Below, one piece after another: positions 34,112 through 43,030 of a stretch of 64,000 bases of DNA (position 1 is the stretch's first letter; every line of letters begins with the position of its first letter). This stretch comes from Clostridium frigidicarnis. GTDB taxonomy: Bacteria > Bacillota > Clostridia > Clostridiales > Clostridiaceae. The notes under the pieces were generated by a model, which was not told the DNA's origin, searched no databases, and was given only the letters and a program-made list of their open reading frames with translations. The stretch lies in the NCBI RefSeq assembly GCF_900111985.1, contig NZ_FOKI01000003.1, forward strand, positions 1 through 64,000, written 5' to 3'. A program made the translations under genes and the position numbers.

Positions 34112-34786
34112 TTATTTTAATTTTTTATATGCAATATTTCCTATGAACTGTACAATTTGAACTACTATTATTAATAAAATTACAGTAGTGTACATTATAG
34201 TGTCATTAAAACTTTGATATCCATATGTAAGTCCAACTGCTCCTAGCCCCCCAGCACCTACAGCACCTGCCATTGCTGTCAAACCTAATATAGATATTAT
34301 TGCTAATGTTAAGTCTGAAATTATTGAAGGTATTGCTTCTTTTAACATTACCTTAAAAACTATTTGACTATTAGAGGCTCCAAAAGATTTAGCTGCTTCT
34401 ATTAAACTTGGATTTACTTCATTTAAACTGCTTTCAATTAACCTAGCTATAAAAGGTGCTGCTGCTATAGTTAATGGTACTATGGCCGCCTTCTCCCCTA
34501 TAGACGTTCCAACAACCATTCTTGTAAATGGTATTATAGCTACTGCAAGTATGATAAATGGAAATGATCTTAATATATTAATTACTGTGCTTAATATACT
34601 GTAAACTACCTTATTAGGCTTAATTCCCTTATCATCTGTTACTACTAAAACTATTGCTAAAACAAATCCAAGTATAGCTGATAATAACGTTGAAAATAAT
34701 ATCATATATAATGTATCCACTAAACTTGGAACTATTATCTTGTTTACTAAAACTGAAATATCATCCACCTTTAAGCTTCCCTCCAT
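34112..34786 (-). CDS. metI: Methionine ABC transporter permease
   Basis: A 224-residue permease with five spans. The inner-membrane signature is EAAKSFGASNSQIVFKVML (EAA loop), and LTAMAGAVGAGGLGAVGLTYGY follows, as in MetI. The N-terminal ~10 residues overlap the end of metN by 16 bases, so translation is coupled. Confidence 0.93.
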   Translation of the reverse strand: MEGSLKVDDISVLVNKIIVPSLVDTLYMILFSTLLSAILGFVLAIVLVVTDDKGIKPNKVVYSILSTVINILRSFPFIILAVAIIPFTRMVVGTSIGEKAAIVPLTIAAAPFIARLIESSLNEVNPSLIEAAKSFGASNSQIVFKVMLKEAIPSIISDLTLAIISILGLTAMAGAVGAGGLGAVGLTYGYQSFNDTIMYTTVILLIIVVQIVQFIGNIAYKKLK

Positions 34787-35733
34787 TCTACATTCTTATC
34801 ATTTAAGAACTTTATAACATTAATCTTATCTTCTTCTTTTATATTTATAATAAAATTGCTAAGTACCTTATCTCTATACTTGTCCATTCCACCCCATACT
34901 AATGAATATTGAACTCCAGTTTCTATGGCTAAACTAGATAAAAGAGAACCTTTCTGACTTCCATTTCTATCTATTATCTCTATATCTATGCCATTGTCTG
35001 AAGTAAAACTATGCTGAGAATGTCCCAATAGCTCATCTAAAACATCAGGTTTATCTAAGAATATATCTTCAACTCTACCCTTAGCTTCTAATTTACCTTT
35101 ACTTAAAATTGCCATTTCATTACAAACTTGTTTAACTACATTCATTTGGTGAGTAACAACTACCATAGTTATACCTAATTCTTTATTTATTTTCCTAAGC
35201 AAACTAAGTATAGAATTTGTTATGCTTGGATCTAAAGCTGATGTAGCTTCATCACATAATAAAATCTGTGGATCTAAAGTAAGAGCTCTTGCTATTGCCA
35301 CTCTCTGCTTTTGACCTCCACTTAATTCATTTGGCTTTGAATTTATCTTGTCACTTAACTCTACTAAATCCAATAATTTTTTTACCTTCTTATCAATTTC
35401 ACTTTTTTTATATCCCCAACATTCCATTGGTAAAGCTATATTTTGATAAACTGTTTTTCTTTCAAGCAAAGAGAAGTTCTGAAATATCATCCCTACATTT
35501 TTTCTAAAACCTCTTAATTCATTTTCACTTAAATCCTTTACCTCAACACCATTTACCTTTAAGCTTCCTTCATCATATGACTCAAGACCATTTATACATC
35601 TTAAAAGAGTTGATTTACCCGCACCACTTACTCCTAAAAGACCATATATATCTTGTTTTTTTATTTCAACATTTATGTCATTTAATACCTTGGTATCTCC
35701 ATAACATTTCTGTAAATTAGATATCTCTATCAT
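34771..35733 (-). CDS. metN: Methionine ABC transporter ATP-binding protein
   Basis: A 320-residue ATPase. Walker A is GVSGAGKST, Q-loop FQNFSLL, signature LSGGQKQRVAIARAL, Walker B ILLCDEATSALD, H-loop VVTHQ. The C-terminal ~80 residues form the NIL domain that senses internal methionine and inhibits transport. It is first of the metNIQ operon; GGAGAGG precedes ATG 35733. No S-box (SAM-I riboswitch) was found in the 80-base gap upstream, nor before the methyltransferase. Confidence 0.94.
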   Translation of the reverse strand: MIEISNLQKCYGDTKVLNDINVEIKKQDIYGLLGVSGAGKSTLLRCINGLESYDEGSLKVNGVEVKDLSENELRGFRKNVGMIFQNFSLLERKTVYQNIALPMECWGYKKSEIDKKVKKLLDLVELSDKINSKPNELSGGQKQRVAIARALTLDPQILLCDEATSALDPSITNSILSLLRKINKELGITMVVVTHQMNVVKQVCNEMAILSKGKLEAKGRVEDIFLDKPDVLDELLGHSQHSFTSDNGIDIEIIDRNGSQKGSLLSSLAIETGVQYSLVWGGMDKYRDKVLSNFIINIKEEDKINVIKFLNDKNVEWREA

Positions 35734-35814
35734 TGAATATTCCTCTCCTTTAATAAACCCTTCTAAAAAGATGATAGTTAGAATTCCTCTTTAGTTATTT
35801 ACATATTATTATTA

Positions 35815-36891
35815 TTAATTTTTACTAAATGAACCCATTCTAATTCCACCACTATATTTTTTAGTTGCCTCTACTATTGCTTTTATATTTTCAATTGGAG
35901 CCCCTCCAGGAATATCACATCCTGATCCTACTATGTACCCATTCTTGCTATCAGCAGCTTTTTCTATGCTTGATTTTACTTCTCTATAAACATCCTCAAC
36001 TGTTCCATTTCTTATAATTGAAACTGGATCTACATTACCAATTATGCATACTTTATCCCCTAGTACCTTTTTAAGCTCCCCTATATCTTCACAGTTATCA
36101 ACACTAAATGCTGATATATTCATATTTCCAAGCTTGTCCCAAGTCTTTCTCGTCTTACCGCATATATGTAGAGTTGGCTTTTTACCTGTTATTTTATAAA
36201 TTCCATCTATAGTTCTTATAAGATATGGTTCAGAAAACTCTTCAAACTGTTTTGCACTTATTAAGTTTGCAGATGATAAGGGATCACCTATTCCACAAAC
36301 TAATCCATGCTCTTTGTAAACTGCTTCTACAAAAGCTAAATTGCACTCTGTCATAAAATCCAACAATTTATGTAGATTTTCTTTATTTCTAACCAAATCT
36401 CTCATGATATTTGTTGTCCCTCTAACTGCTGAAGCAGCACTAATAGGACCTGAAACACCACTACCTATATTTATTTCATTGCCTAATTCTTTTTTTATTT
36501 TTCCTAAAGACTCTAAAATTATTGGCAATCTACCATCTTTATATGGATTTACTATGTCCATATTTTCTAATGTTTTGTAATCCTTTAGAATAGGATCTAT
36601 TAGAAATGATGCTCTATTATCACAATATCCCATTTTACTTCCTAGAGCTTCACCCATTCCTCTTAAAGTTACATTAATACCTGCACTTTCAGCGCCAAGT
36701 TCTTTTACCGTATATTTTTCAGCTTCTAGCATTTTATCAGCATCAAAATAATATTTTTCAACATTTATTCCTGCATATGCTGCTGCCGTCTCTTCAAACA
36801 TAACTGCACAAGGTAATCTATCTACTTCTTCCCCCTTGAAATAAGCCTCATTTCTTTCCTTTGGTGTCATTCCATCTTTAAAATTCCCCAT
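35815..36891 (-). CDS. Uroporphyrinogen-decarboxylase-fold methyltransferase (MtaA/CmuA-like)
   Basis: A 358-residue protein of the URO-D superfamily but lacking haem-pathway context. The zinc site expected in corrinoid-linked methyltransferases is visible as LHICGKT (His-x-Cys) and the later GSGCDIPGG (Cys). N-terminal landmarks are MTPKERNEAYFKGEEVDRLP and the middle has GVSGPISAASAVRG. Such enzymes move methyl groups between a corrinoid protein and a thiol (coenzyme M, homocysteine or similar). It lies 81 bases upstream of metN on the same strand, so methionine synthesis or methyl metabolism is a reasonable guess. A corrinoid protein gene is not next to it. Confidence 0.8.
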   Translation of the reverse strand: MGNFKDGMTPKERNEAYFKGEEVDRLPCAVMFEETAAAYAGINVEKYYFDADKMLEAEKYTVKELGAESAGINVTLRGMGEALGSKMGYCDNRASFLIDPILKDYKTLENMDIVNPYKDGRLPIILESLGKIKKELGNEINIGSGVSGPISAASAVRGTTNIMRDLVRNKENLHKLLDFMTECNLAFVEAVYKEHGLVCGIGDPLSSANLISAKQFEEFSEPYLIRTIDGIYKITGKKPTLHICGKTRKTWDKLGNMNISAFSVDNCEDIGELKKVLGDKVCIIGNVDPVSIIRNGTVEDVYREVKSSIEKAADSKNGYIVGSGCDIPGGAPIENIKAIVEATKKYSGGIRMGSFSKN

Positions 36892-37320
36892 TAAATTTAT
36901 CCTCCTCTATAATTAGATGATTTTAAAATTACTTTATTATTAATTTTTGATTCCTAAAACTTTAAACGTACCCTATAATTTATTTGGTATTTTAATTTGT
37001 TAAAAAGATAGGACTATTAGAATGTATATTTATAGAATAAATTTAAAAATATTCTCAATTGCATCCATTGTAATTTTCAGAATTTTCCAAGCATATATTT
37101 TGAGTATTTTCTATGACATTTTGTCATTTTTCTTCTTTGAAATGCTAATTTCGTCAATTTTCCCAATTACGAATTTTACACCTAACCATGTATTTTTTCC
37201 ACTATTATAGAAATTATAAATAATTATTCCATATACTATAAGTTTATCAAATAGTACCTTTTACCCATTCTTGCATTTTCATCTCATAGTTACTATTTAT
37301 AATTCTCTAATTTTCAACTA
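36892..37320. other. Intergenic, no gene seen
   Basis: Upstream region of the methyltransferase operon. A 62-codon hydrophobic frame at 37022-37210 has no ribosome binding site and low-complexity sequence, so I do not call it. No SAM or cobalamin riboswitch motif was recognised. Confidence 0.4.
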
Positions 37321-37390
37321 AGGCACATGAAAGAAAATAACAAGTAAAATATACTAGCATACTTACTTGTTATTTTTTTGAATGTGCCTA
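37321..37390. repeat. Short copy of the GGCACAT palindromic repeat
   Basis: AGGCACATGAAAGAAAATAA at the left and TTTTTTTGAATGTGCCTA at the right, with inner arms AACAAGTAA and TTACTTGTT around a TACTAGCATA centre. About 70 bp, the same form as 26709-26779. Confidence 0.8.
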
Positions 37391-37421
37391 AGGTAATGTA
37401 TTCATCTTAATGAATTTCAAG

Positions 37422-37464
37422 AATAAAAGCTTCAGTGTACTTTATTTTCACTGAAGCTTTTATT
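37422..37464 (-). terminator. Terminator of the MNT-HEPN gene
   Basis: AATAAAAGCTTCAGTG and CACTGAAGCTTTTATT form a perfect 16-bp stem, 3 bases past the stop codon. Confidence 0.8.
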
Positions 37465-37466
37465 AA

Positions 37467-38360
37467 TTACATTTCATTTAATTCATTAAATCTTTTATTA
37501 TTAATTTTTTTGCACTTTTCTTCAATAACTAGCCTTATCTTCTCTTCGTAAATTTCTAAAAACATCTCAAGGCTAGTTAATTCTGTTCTACATAACTTTA
37601 ATATTCTTTCTCTAGATAATTTTCTTTGATAATAGTCATGAGTATATCGATTTCTCAATTTCACTATATTTTGAAGCTTTCTTGAATCTTTTGAAGATAT
37701 AAATCCAAAGTTACTTGCTAACTCTATTATTTCTGGAGCAGATTTATTGGGAATATAATTTTCTGTTGAAACCAAGCAGGTTTCACACATATCTATTATA
37801 AATTCACAAAAAGAGTTAAAATAAGATATCATTGCTTCATCTATTATATAATCTTTGCCTTGTGGATTTCTTCTTATACATTCTAGTATCTTAACTAAAA
37901 ATACCTTACTTTCAGAAAATTTTTCTTCTAGTCTCTCTTTTTTATGTTTATCAAACTTATTCAACTCTTCCATATTTTCTGTTCTTATTATCTCTAAATT
38001 TTCTCTATCTCTTTTAAATGTTGCATATCCTAACACATAATCTAAATATTTTTCCTCATTTAAAATTATTTTATTATTACTTATTAGTAGTAATTCACTA
38101 AATGGATAATTAAAGCCATTTATAAATGTGTAATGTATATTATCATGAGAAAAATATTTAGGTAATATACTCTGTAAGTAATCTTCAATCTCAAACTCTT
38201 CATCAACTTCTAAACTCTTTGATAGAAGAATCATTATATCTATATCACTTCTATTTTTATCAAAGGCTTTCTCATGATAGCTACCAAATACACCTATAGC
38301 AATTACATCTATTAATTTTTCAGAGCGTATCTTACAATTTTTAATCATAATTTTTTCCAT
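37467..38360 (-). CDS. Nucleotidyltransferase-HEPN single-chain protein
   Basis: A 297-residue protein. The N-terminal ~100 residues form a minimal nucleotidyltransferase domain with GVFGSYHEKAFDKNRSDIDIMIL, that is GS-x(n)-DxD with the metal ligands kept. The C-terminal part (about 150-290) is helical and carries the HEPN motif R-x4-H as RNRYTHDYY. In MNT/HEPN toxin-antitoxin pairs these are two proteins, with the MNT AMPylating a Tyr near the HEPN motif; here both lie in one chain, with Tyr residues right at RNRYTH. It could be a self-neutralised RNase, or a kanamycin-nucleotidyltransferase-like enzyme in which the helical domain is only structural. Function not proven. Confidence 0.75.
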   Translation of the reverse strand: MEKIMIKNCKIRSEKLIDVIAIGVFGSYHEKAFDKNRSDIDIMILLSKSLEVDEEFEIEDYLQSILPKYFSHDNIHYTFINGFNYPFSELLLISNNKIILNEEKYLDYVLGYATFKRDRENLEIIRTENMEELNKFDKHKKERLEEKFSESKVFLVKILECIRRNPQGKDYIIDEAMISYFNSFCEFIIDMCETCLVSTENYIPNKSAPEIIELASNFGFISSKDSRKLQNIVKLRNRYTHDYYQRKLSRERILKLCRTELTSLEMFLEIYEEKIRLVIEEKCKKINNKRFNELNEM

Positions 38361-38461
38361 AAAACACCTCTAACAACGCTTTTTATTTTATTATATTGTT
38401 TTACTTGGAACTTCTACTTAATCTATCTTACCGTCTTTTCTTACTCCCATTATATTATGAA

Positions 38462-38504
38462 AAAATAGTCAATGTTTACTTATAGAAACATTGACTATTT
38501 TTTT
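38462..38504. terminator. Terminator downstream of the TPR-gene pair
   Basis: AAATAGTCAATGTTT and AAACATTGACTATTT with U-tracts on both sides. Confidence 0.75.
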
Positions 38505-38546
38505 GATTATAAATATATATTTAATTTTATTTTTCTTAATACTAAA

Positions 38547-38960
38547 TCACCTAATTAAATCTCTATATTTCTTTTGTTCCTTTCCTCTAAAAAGTACACC
38601 TTCAGATTTTATATTAGAAATCTCAAATAATTCCTTTGCTATCTCTAAATTATCTTGTTCATATGCCAACTTTGCTGCAATAAATTCTCTATGTCCATCA
38701 TCTAATCTATTCTTTGCTGCAATAAACATAATACTTATCCACTTGTTAGCTAAATCAAATTCTTTATATTCTAAGCATAACTCAAAAAATCTTTCTAGTA
38801 CTAGATAACTCATATCATGTGCAACCTTAGGATAAGGTAATGAATCCCATCCCTCTCTTATTTTTTTAAATGCACCTTCCTTGTCGCCTTTTGAATGTAA
38901 AATAGCACATTCTCTTCTAATATTTAAGATCTTTTTTTCAATTTCATTGTTTGTACACAT
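38547..38960 (-). CDS. TPR-like helical repeat protein (second of pair)
   Basis: A 137-residue all-helical protein. Repeat-like units are AILHSKGDKEGAFKKIREGW, YKEFDLANKWISIMFIAAKN and LAYEQDNLEIAKELFEISN. These are tetratricopeptide-like, with alternating A/G and large hydrophobic positions. It lies 20 bases behind a second TPR gene. No enzyme motif. The pair sits at the far end of the toxin array and may be an immunity or accessory module of a lost toxin; that is inference. Confidence 0.65.
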   Translation of the reverse strand: MCTNNEIEKKILNIRRECAILHSKGDKEGAFKKIREGWDSLPYPKVAHDMSYLVLERFFELCLEYKEFDLANKWISIMFIAAKNRLDDGHREFIAAKLAYEQDNLEIAKELFEISNIKSEGVLFRGKEQKKYRDLIR

Positions 38961-38980
38961 ATTTATTTACCTCACTAATC

Positions 38981-39403
38981 TTATTTATCTATCATTAATT
39001 TTATTAAATCTAAATATTTTTTATCATTCTTCTCAAATAAATTTAATCCATCCATCATATATGTTCTAATAAAATACTCCTGTGCTTTATATTTTTCATC
39101 ACATTCATATAAGCATTCTCCTAAACGAAATAATATATATGGATTTGCTATTCCATTTGAACAATCTAACGCATTATAAAAATAGTTTCTTGCTCTCTTA
39201 TATTCTCCTGCTAAACAATAAGCATCTCCTATCGCTGCATAAATCATAATAGATTCTTCATATTCTTCTATATCACCTTGAAATAGTTCTAATGCCTCAT
39301 TATATTTTTCAATGGCTTGATCAAATTCACAGATTAATACATGTTTATCTGCTTCATTACATAATTTTTCAACTTTATTATATATTTCTTCCTCTAATGT
39401 CAT
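38981..39403 (-). CDS. Tetratricopeptide repeat protein (first of pair)
   Basis: 140 residues from ATG 39403, with GGTGGGGTG upstream (an upstream TTG overlaps that site). Three clear TPR units: CEFDQAIEKYNEALELFQG, MIYAAIGDAYCLAGEYKRAR, LGECLYECDEKYKAQEYF. It probably binds a protein partner. It forms an operon with the smaller helical gene at 38547-38960. Confidence 0.75.
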   Translation of the reverse strand: MTLEEEIYNKVEKLCNEADKHVLICEFDQAIEKYNEALELFQGDIEEYEESIMIYAAIGDAYCLAGEYKRARNYFYNALDCSNGIANPYILFRLGECLYECDEKYKAQEYFIRTYMMDGLNLFEKNDKKYLDLIKLMIDK

Positions 39404-39802
39404 TTTACACCCCACCAATTTATGATAGTTATTAAATCTATTTAATCAGTTTTTTTTATTCTATCACTTGATTAATTATCCTTTATCACCATTTATTATT
39501 ATTCTCTATTCTAATTATTTATTATTTATCAACTTTTTCTATTCTCTCTATTTCTTTTTCTTTTTGATATGTCCTAAAGGTACTAGGATTGATTGGTAAG
39601 GACATCCTTTATCAGATACTTATATCTGTAGAACTGCTAAAAAATGATGAAACAGCCTAATTAAATTTCAGCTGATTCATTTCATTTTTCACTGCATTAT
39701 TACAATTATGCTATGAGTAGTTATACTACTTTTATTGATTTTATTATAGTTTATTAATAAAGAATTTTATGCAGTCCTATTATTTATTTTTTTTCATTCA
39801 AA
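39404..39802. other. Intergenic, no gene seen
   Basis: AT-rich gap between the candidate immunity gene at 39803 and the TPR pair. Frames are short and without start sites. It may hold decayed cassette sequence, but nothing is recognisable. Confidence 0.4.
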
Positions 39803-40162
39803 TTATATTTCTTCATACCTTTCTTTGCTAAATCTGCTAATCCAACCATCTTCAGTGTATAATTCACCTTCTAAACCATCACTATCTTCTTTTATATCAT
39901 TATCACTAACCATTACTTTTATATCATCATTTTGCTCAATCATCATTAATAAATTGTGTAAACTTAAATCTGTAATTTTAGGTATTAACCATTTTATTGT
40001 CATTAATTGTTCTTCGTTAAATGTTGATATTTTTTCTCTTACTTGTTGTGCAGTAATACCTTTCATTTTACCATCAATTATCATGTCTAAACTAGATATA
40101 GTTTCATCTCTTACTTCCTTCATTAATTTATTACCGAAATAGTCTAAAATATTTTCACTCAT
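39803..40162 (-). CDS. Candidate immunity protein for the GHH-type RHS tip
   Basis: A 119-residue, acidic, helical protein (SENILDYFGNKLMKEVRDE, ISTFNEEQLMTIKWLIPKI, ending EDGWISRFSKERYEEI). It starts 17 bases after the toxin tip at 40180 in the usual toxin-then-immunity order, with TGGAGTG upstream of its ATG. No named family was recognised. The assignment rests on position, size and acidity. Confidence 0.6.
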   Translation of the reverse strand: MSENILDYFGNKLMKEVRDETISSLDMIIDGKMKGITAQQVREKISTFNEEQLMTIKWLIPKITDLSLHNLLMMIEQNDDIKVMVSDNDIKEDSDGLEGELYTEDGWISRFSKERYEEI

Positions 40163-40179
40163 TTATATCACTCCATTTT

Positions 40180-40790
40180 TTATTTTGAATACCAAGGTAT
40201 TCTTGATGGCTTAGTTACTCCTTGCTCTTTTAAGTTATTAAGCGAATTTATTATTAATTCATCAATTTGACTTTTACTAGCGCCACCTGCTTCCAAGGCT
40301 TCTCTTGCTATTCTTGTATGCTCTTCAATTGTATTGGGTCTACCACTTTTATAAAGTTCTTTAAATAGCTGTCTTTGCTTAGTTGTCATATCAGAATGAC
40401 TTAATCCATCATTCTTCATAAAATCTTGGCTTATTGAAAAGCCCTTCTTAGGGTCATAATTTGTATCGTCTTTAAAAGCTGCTTTTGCATGTATATGATG
40501 TCCTCCAACTTCTGAATAAGAACCTGTTTCAGCTTGTGTAACCCCTTATTAGCAAGATTATTCTCTTTATTACTACCTGGAGGACACCGTACATACCCAC
40601 TAGGATCATAATACCCGATAGGATTATTTCTACAATAAGCATAGAGATTTAACCCATCCCCTCTATAAACATCCTCCTGAGTAAATCTACCTATAACAGG
40701 ATTATATAATCTTACCCTTAAATAATACTATTGAGTTATGTTATCATACTGTTGTTCTGTATAAGTTACCCTATTATAACTTTAGTTTGT
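40180..40790 (-). pseudogene. Orphan RHS tip with GHH-motif putative nuclease toxin, frameshifted
   Basis: Read on the minus strand, 40790-40560 encodes the end of an RHS core: YTEQQYDNIT, then a TAG stop (40728-40730), YYLRVRLYNPVIGRFTQED, GDGLNLYAYC and YYDPSGY. The frame shifts by one base at a CCCC run (40542-40545; G tract in the gene). After it the toxin continues as VGGHHIHAKAAFKDD, GFSISQDF, and the 79-codon end MKNDGLSHSDMTTKQRQLF to RIPWYSK. GGHHIHAKA resembles the metal-site signature of HNH/Endo VII-type polymorphic toxins. No N-terminal RHS part or start site is present. It is probably a silent cassette left by tip replacement. Confidence 0.7.
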
Positions 40791-40949
40791 ATTAGAAATA
40801 AAAAACCAGCAGTGACCATTTAATGGTGTGCTGGATTCTTAATATCTTTATATTCGTTGTAATATTCTATTATTGATTGTATCATACTAAAACCCTACCT
40901 CAATAACCACTTCAACTGTTCCTTTAGTATTAAAATTATCTTTAGTTTA

Positions 40950-41300
40950 TTAATTCCAAATTGATATAATTTCTTCGTTTATTTCTTTAGCTACTTTATA
41001 ATATTGTATAAAATCCCTTTTTTCATGGTATAATAATCCAACTATTATATTACTTTTTGGTTTGCATATTATACATAAAACTTCTCCTTGTTTAAATAAT
41101 TTAGGTAACTGCTGACCTTCTAAAAAACTATTTAAATTATATATAGTATCAATATCATAAAAATGAGTTTTTAATAATCCATCATATGCTAAATCATCTT
41201 TGTTTCCGAAGGTTTTGATGCTATTATTATCTAAGTTTATTACTAAACAATAAATAATCTTATATCTTGACAAAACATTGCTTAATTTCACTTTGTACAT
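40950..41300 (-). CDS. Candidate immunity protein for the HNH-like RHS tip
   Basis: A 116-residue protein (MYKVKLSNVLSRYKIIYCL, a hydrophobic strand IIVGLLYHEKRDFIQYY, and C-terminal helix EINEEIISIW). It starts 20 bases after the toxin tip at 41321 and is the only gene between two RHS tips. No family was recognised; its role is inferred from the cassette order. Confidence 0.6.
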   Translation of the reverse strand: MYKVKLSNVLSRYKIIYCLVINLDNNSIKTFGNKDDLAYDGLLKTHFYDIDTIYNLNSFLEGQQLPKLFKQGEVLCIICKPKSNIIVGLLYHEKRDFIQYYKVAKEINEEIISIWN

Positions 41301-41320
41301 ATTTCATGTTTCTCCTCTTA

Positions 41321-42087
41321 CTATACACCAGTATCGTACCATACACCTGGTTCTATTTCAATTAATCTTTTGGCTTTATTTTTCCAATGTTCTTCTATTT
41401 CAGACTTTCTAAGTTTATTTCCATTAGGTTCATTATTAAACACTGATTTACCTGGATGCCTATTTGGAGACCCCTTTGTATGTTGATTACCAGATGAATG
41501 TCCTGGTCCTGGTATTTCATCCATTACTCCACCATCTCTAATTGGTATTTGATGTCTATGATGTGGTGCTAATTTAGTTCCCGCTGAATTTCCCTTTGAA
41601 AATTGTTTATATTTCTCTGTGGTATATGGTCCAGGATCAATAATAGGCGGTTGAGAAAAATCTGGATCTCTTGGGCTCATTATATGTCCCTCAGGTATTT
41701 TTACATCTTCACCCTTCCAATTTTTTGTATTCTGTGTTTTTCCCTTGCCTAGACATTCACTTTTTGCCTTATACCCACTAGGATCATAATAAACTACAGG
41801 ATTATTAGCACAATAAGCATAGAGATTTAACCCATCCCCTCTATAAACATCCTCCTGAGTAAACCTACCAATAACAGGATTATAGAATCTTGCTCTTAAA
41901 TAATATTGATGAGTAATATTATCAAGCTGTTGTCCAGTATATGTTATTCTATTATGAACTTCTTCTTTGCTATTTAGTACATTTCCAAAAGCATCATAGT
42001 GATATTCATTTCTTATACCTTCATCTTTATCTGTAATAAAGATTGTGCTTCCCTGCTCATCTTGAGTATAGTAATTAATGGCGATCT
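41321..42087 (-). pseudogene. Orphan RHS core end with HNH-like nuclease tip
   Basis: One open frame runs on the minus strand from about 42087 to the stop at 41321, without a start site at its head. The first half repeats the RHS core almost word for word (DEQGSTIFITDK, YDAFGNVL, RFTQEDVYRGDGLNLYAYC, YYDPSGY). The second half is a new tip with LAPHHRHQIPIRDGG and GHSSGNQHTKGSPNRH, a His/Asn-rich pattern as in HNH-type DNases. The tip alone could be translated from ATG 41680. The sharp loss of similarity to RHS just upstream of DEQGST marks the cassette boundary. Probably a silent donor cassette. Confidence 0.7.
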
Positions 42088-42382
42088 AATCCAGTATAAA
42101 CATTGAATAATATACATATAATGGATACCTTGAAGTAGCCTTTATTAAAGTTATACAACTTTATAATATAACTTGTTTATGTATGGTTAATTAGATAATC
42201 ATTACCAAAATCTATTTCCAATTGATAATAAAAATACCCATTAACCCAATTGTAAGTTTATATATAAATTAGCTTGATGGCTATGGGATAAATACGGAAG
42301 AACCAAAATAATGTTGACATTAATAGAACGTACAAAAAGCCACTTGAAATTACTCAAGTGGCTAATACATACTTAATATAAA
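42088..42382. other. Gap between cassettes with terminator at 42337-42363
   Basis: Read on the minus strand, AGCCACTTG and CAAGTGGCT form a stem followed by TTTTT, closing the RHS-SUKH unit. The rest shows no gene. Confidence 0.65.
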
Positions 42383-43027
42383 TTAATCATTATATTTTTC
42401 AACTTTTAATAATTTCCCTAATTCCCCAAGAGATTTTATCTTTTCTAATGCTTCATCTATTGCAACATCATTTTTTAAAACAAATGGTACATTCTTATAT
42501 CCTTTTAGTATATCAAAAGCACGATATTGTATATTAAATGCTTTTTCTATAATTACTAGATCACTTGATCCATTTTTAGGTGGATCGATTAATATTAATT
42601 GTCCTAATTCTGGTTCCTCATCATCTTCTAACTCCTCCGGATCTATAGCTCCTTCATTTATCCATTCTATAAGATCATCTGCAAATGGATGTGAATACAT
42701 TGGATTCATAACTCCACAATCTACTTTTATTACTTTTTTTGCATTTTCCTCTGCTCGCATTAATAAAAAATCATCTCCACCAATATTTCCAATAGCTACA
42801 TATCCTTTTGTATATTCTTCTACTTCATATGTTCTATTCATTTCAATTATTTCATTTGTACCAAAAATTGATATACTTTCGTCTGTTGTAAATCCATTAG
42901 TCGCAAATAAACATTCCTTATATTCATTAGGTAATTTAAATCCAAATTCTTCTTCGACTTCAATTACTTGAGTTTTAGTTGCTGGTTCATATAATGTAAA
43001 TTTAGAATTATTATTTATTTCTATCAT
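42383..43027 (-). CDS. SMI1/KNR4 (SUKH) family immunity protein
   Basis: A 214-residue protein. The N-terminal ~140 residues have the SUKH pattern: TKTQVIEVEEEFGFKLPNEY, KECLFATNGF, later IGNIGGDDFLLM. SUKH proteins neutralise nuclease toxins of the HNH/Endo VII superfamily. It starts 3 bases after the stop of the SHH-tipped RHS gene. The acidic C-terminal extension (EELEDDEEPELGQ and beyond) is longer than a minimal SUKH. It ends in a strong terminator, so it closes the active cassette. Confidence 0.85.
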   Translation of the reverse strand: MIEINNNSKFTLYEPATKTQVIEVEEEFGFKLPNEYKECLFATNGFTTDESISIFGTNEIIEMNRTYEVEEYTKGYVAIGNIGGDDFLLMRAEENAKKVIKVDCGVMNPMYSHPFADDLIEWINEGAIDPEELEDDEEPELGQLILIDPPKNGSSDLVIIEKAFNIQYRAFDILKGYKNVPFVLKNDVAIDEALEKIKSLGELGKLLKVEKYND

Positions 43028-43030
43028 TTT

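Noticed and set aside
37022-37210. 62-codon hydrophobic frame upstream of the methyltransferase
   Set aside because: No ribosome binding site, low-complexity Phe/Ile-rich translation, typical of AT-rich spacer DNA.
36892-37466. SAM-I (S-box) riboswitch for the methionine genes
   Set aside because: The conserved AGAGGTGGAGGGA-type core is absent on the relevant strand.
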